Made by a program: the position numbers and the translations under genes
NCBI GenBank assembly: GCA_000431795.1
Contig: FR887371.1
Location: forward strand, 1 to 64,000
From: Clostridium sp. CAG:302
GTDB taxonomy: Bacteria; Bacillota_I; Bacilli_A; RF39; UBA660
Length of the DNA: 64,000 bases
Direction of reading: 5' to 3'
Shown: positions 62,946 through 64,000 of the stretch, piece after piece
How the letters are laid out: every line of letters starts with the position of its first letter
Numbering within the stretch: the first letter of the stretch is position 1
Notes under the pieces: model-generated
Databases searched by the model: none
Told to the model about the DNA's origin: nothing
The model's input: only the letters and a program-made list of their open reading frames with translations

Positions 62946-63846
62946 TTCTTTTACCGCCAATTTTAATATAATTTCCTAATATAGTTTCGTATTCCTTTGG
63001 TTCAAACTTCGTAAAACCAGCAAAATGAGAAAATGTTAATTCACCTATATATATTTTATCGTTGCATAAATATAAATCCACTCTTAAACAAGGAATGTTC
63101 TTACTTAAAGACTTTGCTATATCAATCATTTCATCTAATTGTTTTGGCCTTTCAAATATAACATCAGATGTATTATAAATACATTTTAAATTTAATTTAT
63201 TAAATTTGATATCATAATAATCATTAAATCTATTTTTTTCTTTATTGCCATAACAAACAGATATAATTTTAGGAACTCCATTAAAGCAAAAGAAATTATA
63301 TTCTTTTAAATCTTCTTTATTCTTATTTTCCATATATTTTTCAATTATTATTCTAGGTTTAACATTTTTGTATGGCCACTCTCTATGAACATAAAAATAT
63401 TTTCTTTTAAGATATTTATTAATTTTTTTTCTTGCCTTTTTTAAGTCTAATTGTTTTTTATCTTTACAAATTACAAGTCCACCAGAATCATGAGTACATT
63501 TCATTACAAACTGATTGGGTAATTTATCAAAATCTATCTCATCAAATTTATCATAAATACCGATTAAAGGAATTAAATATTTTTCTCCAGCTTTATCTTT
63601 TATATATTCTCTCGCTTCATATTTATCAACCATTTTTGTATATATTGGATTCCTATCATACAATTTTAACCACTGAAGTTTTTCACTTAGCAATTTAGGA
63701 TTTTTTAAATCTAATTTTTTACCAATAATAAGCCTATATTTCCATTTTAAATATATTTTATCTGGAACAAAAAAGAAAAAGTTTTTATTCATCATGCAAA
63801 CCAATGTATCTTTAGGATGACATATATATTTAATTATTTTTTTCAT
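62932..63846 (-). CDS. TupA-like ATP-grasp protein, copy 2
   Basis: The 304-residue protein shares long stretches with copy 1 at 60950 (SEKLQWLKLYDRNPIYTKMVDKYEAREYIKDKAGEKYLIPLIGIYDKFDEIDFDKLPNQFVMKCTHDSGGLVIC), while the C-terminal third is more diverged (LRVDLYLCNDKIYIGELTFSHFAG). The two copies probably act on different acceptors in one glycan. It starts inside the end of the next GT4 gene. Confidence 0.88.
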   Translation of the reverse strand: MKKIIKYICHPKDTLVCMMNKNFFFFVPDKIYLKWKYRLIIGKKLDLKNPKLLSEKLQWLKLYDRNPIYTKMVDKYEAREYIKDKAGEKYLIPLIGIYDKFDEIDFDKLPNQFVMKCTHDSGGLVICKDKKQLDLKKARKKINKYLKRKYFYVHREWPYKNVKPRIIIEKYMENKNKEDLKEYNFFCFNGVPKIISVCYGNKEKNRFNDYYDIKFNKLNLKCIYNTSDVIFERPKQLDEMIDIAKSLSKNIPCLRVDLYLCNDKIYIGELTFSHFAGFTKFEPKEYETILGNYIKIGGKRNEKK

Positions 63847-64000
63847 TATTACACACTTCCTTCATAAAATCAAACCATTTATTAACAATTTTATCACAAT
63901 TATATTCTTGCATTTTATCTCTTGCATTTTTAGACAATTGTCTACATATATTATTATCTTCAATAAGTCTACAAATTGAAGAAGTTAATTCTTCCTTGTT
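63830..64000 (-). CDS. C-terminal end of a glycosyltransferase gene (partial)
   Basis: The frame is open from the window edge for 56 codons to TAA at 63830-63832. NKEELTSSICRLIEDNNICR followed by QLSKNARDKMQEYNCDKIV is the usual C-terminal helix pattern of GT4 enzymes. It overlaps the ATP-grasp gene by 17 bp. The rest lies beyond the window. Confidence 0.75.
   Translation of the reverse strand, partial: NKEELTSSICRLIEDNNICRQLSKNARDKMQEYNCDKIVNKWFDFMKEVCNNEKNN

Overview
The window is very AT-rich DNA from a low-GC Gram-positive (Bacillota, class Bacilli) bacterium. It encodes spo0A, spoIIM, spoIVB, yqfC/yqfD, a CotY/CotZ-type coat protein, a YutH-type coat protein and yutD, so the lineage is endospore-forming or recently was. 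The small gene families, standard genetic code and sortase B system fit an uncultured gut Bacilli lineage (RF39-like is my guess; this is inference). Nearly all genes are on the minus strand.

Region 1 (1-8.5 kb) mixes core genes (mnmA, spoIIM, a ZIP transporter, spoIVB) with accessory DNA. Two unrelated type III toxin-antitoxin modules, each with a promoter, a tandem-repeat antitoxin RNA, an intrinsic terminator and a toxin gene, flank spoIVB: a CptIN-like module on the plus strand (about 4.9-5.6 kb) and a ToxIN/AbiQ-like module on the minus strand (7.7-8.5 kb).

Region 2 (8.5-31 kb) holds xseB-xseA-nusB, a solitary toxin-like nuclease with a candidate antisense RNA at its 3' end, a sortase B with its probable substrate, yqfD-yqfC, a coat protein, lon, spo0A, pgk-flippase-tpiA, a yutH/nifU-like convergent pair, five tRNA genes (Val, Thr, Tyr, Gln, Lys), yutD, a glycoside hydrolase-like protein and an HD protein. 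At about 31.5 kb is a candidate type I toxin-antitoxin locus whose toxin frame is broken by a one-base shift.

Region 3 (31.8-36.5 kb) has a PflA-like radical SAM protein, a tail-anchored nucleotidyltransferase-like protein, glycyl-tRNA synthetase and pyrimidine nucleoside phosphorylase. Region 4 (36.7-64 kb) is a surface-glycan cluster entirely on the minus strand: a TagO/WecA initiator, GalE, WecB, Ugd and a UDP-glucuronate epimerase for precursors, a TagA/WecG-type transferase, many GT2/GT4 transferases, a GT39-like enzyme, a polymerase-GT4 fusion, a sulfotransferase-like protein, two Wzx flippases, two TupA-like ATP-grasp proteins, and a fused cytidylyltransferase-aminotransferase resembling PntC-AepT of phosphonate-glycan pathways.

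The most unusual signal is a four-copy dispersed element (about 3.9, 10.6, 31.3 and 36.6 kb). It consists of tandem hairpins with perfect but sequence-divergent stems and conserved loops, always in the same orientation and always 76-87 bp upstream of a start codon, just upstream of a recognisable promoter. A second repeat, a 165-bp promoter-hairpin-Shine-Dalgarno cassette, occurs twice (0.8 and 17.0 kb) in front of two unrelated small ORFs.
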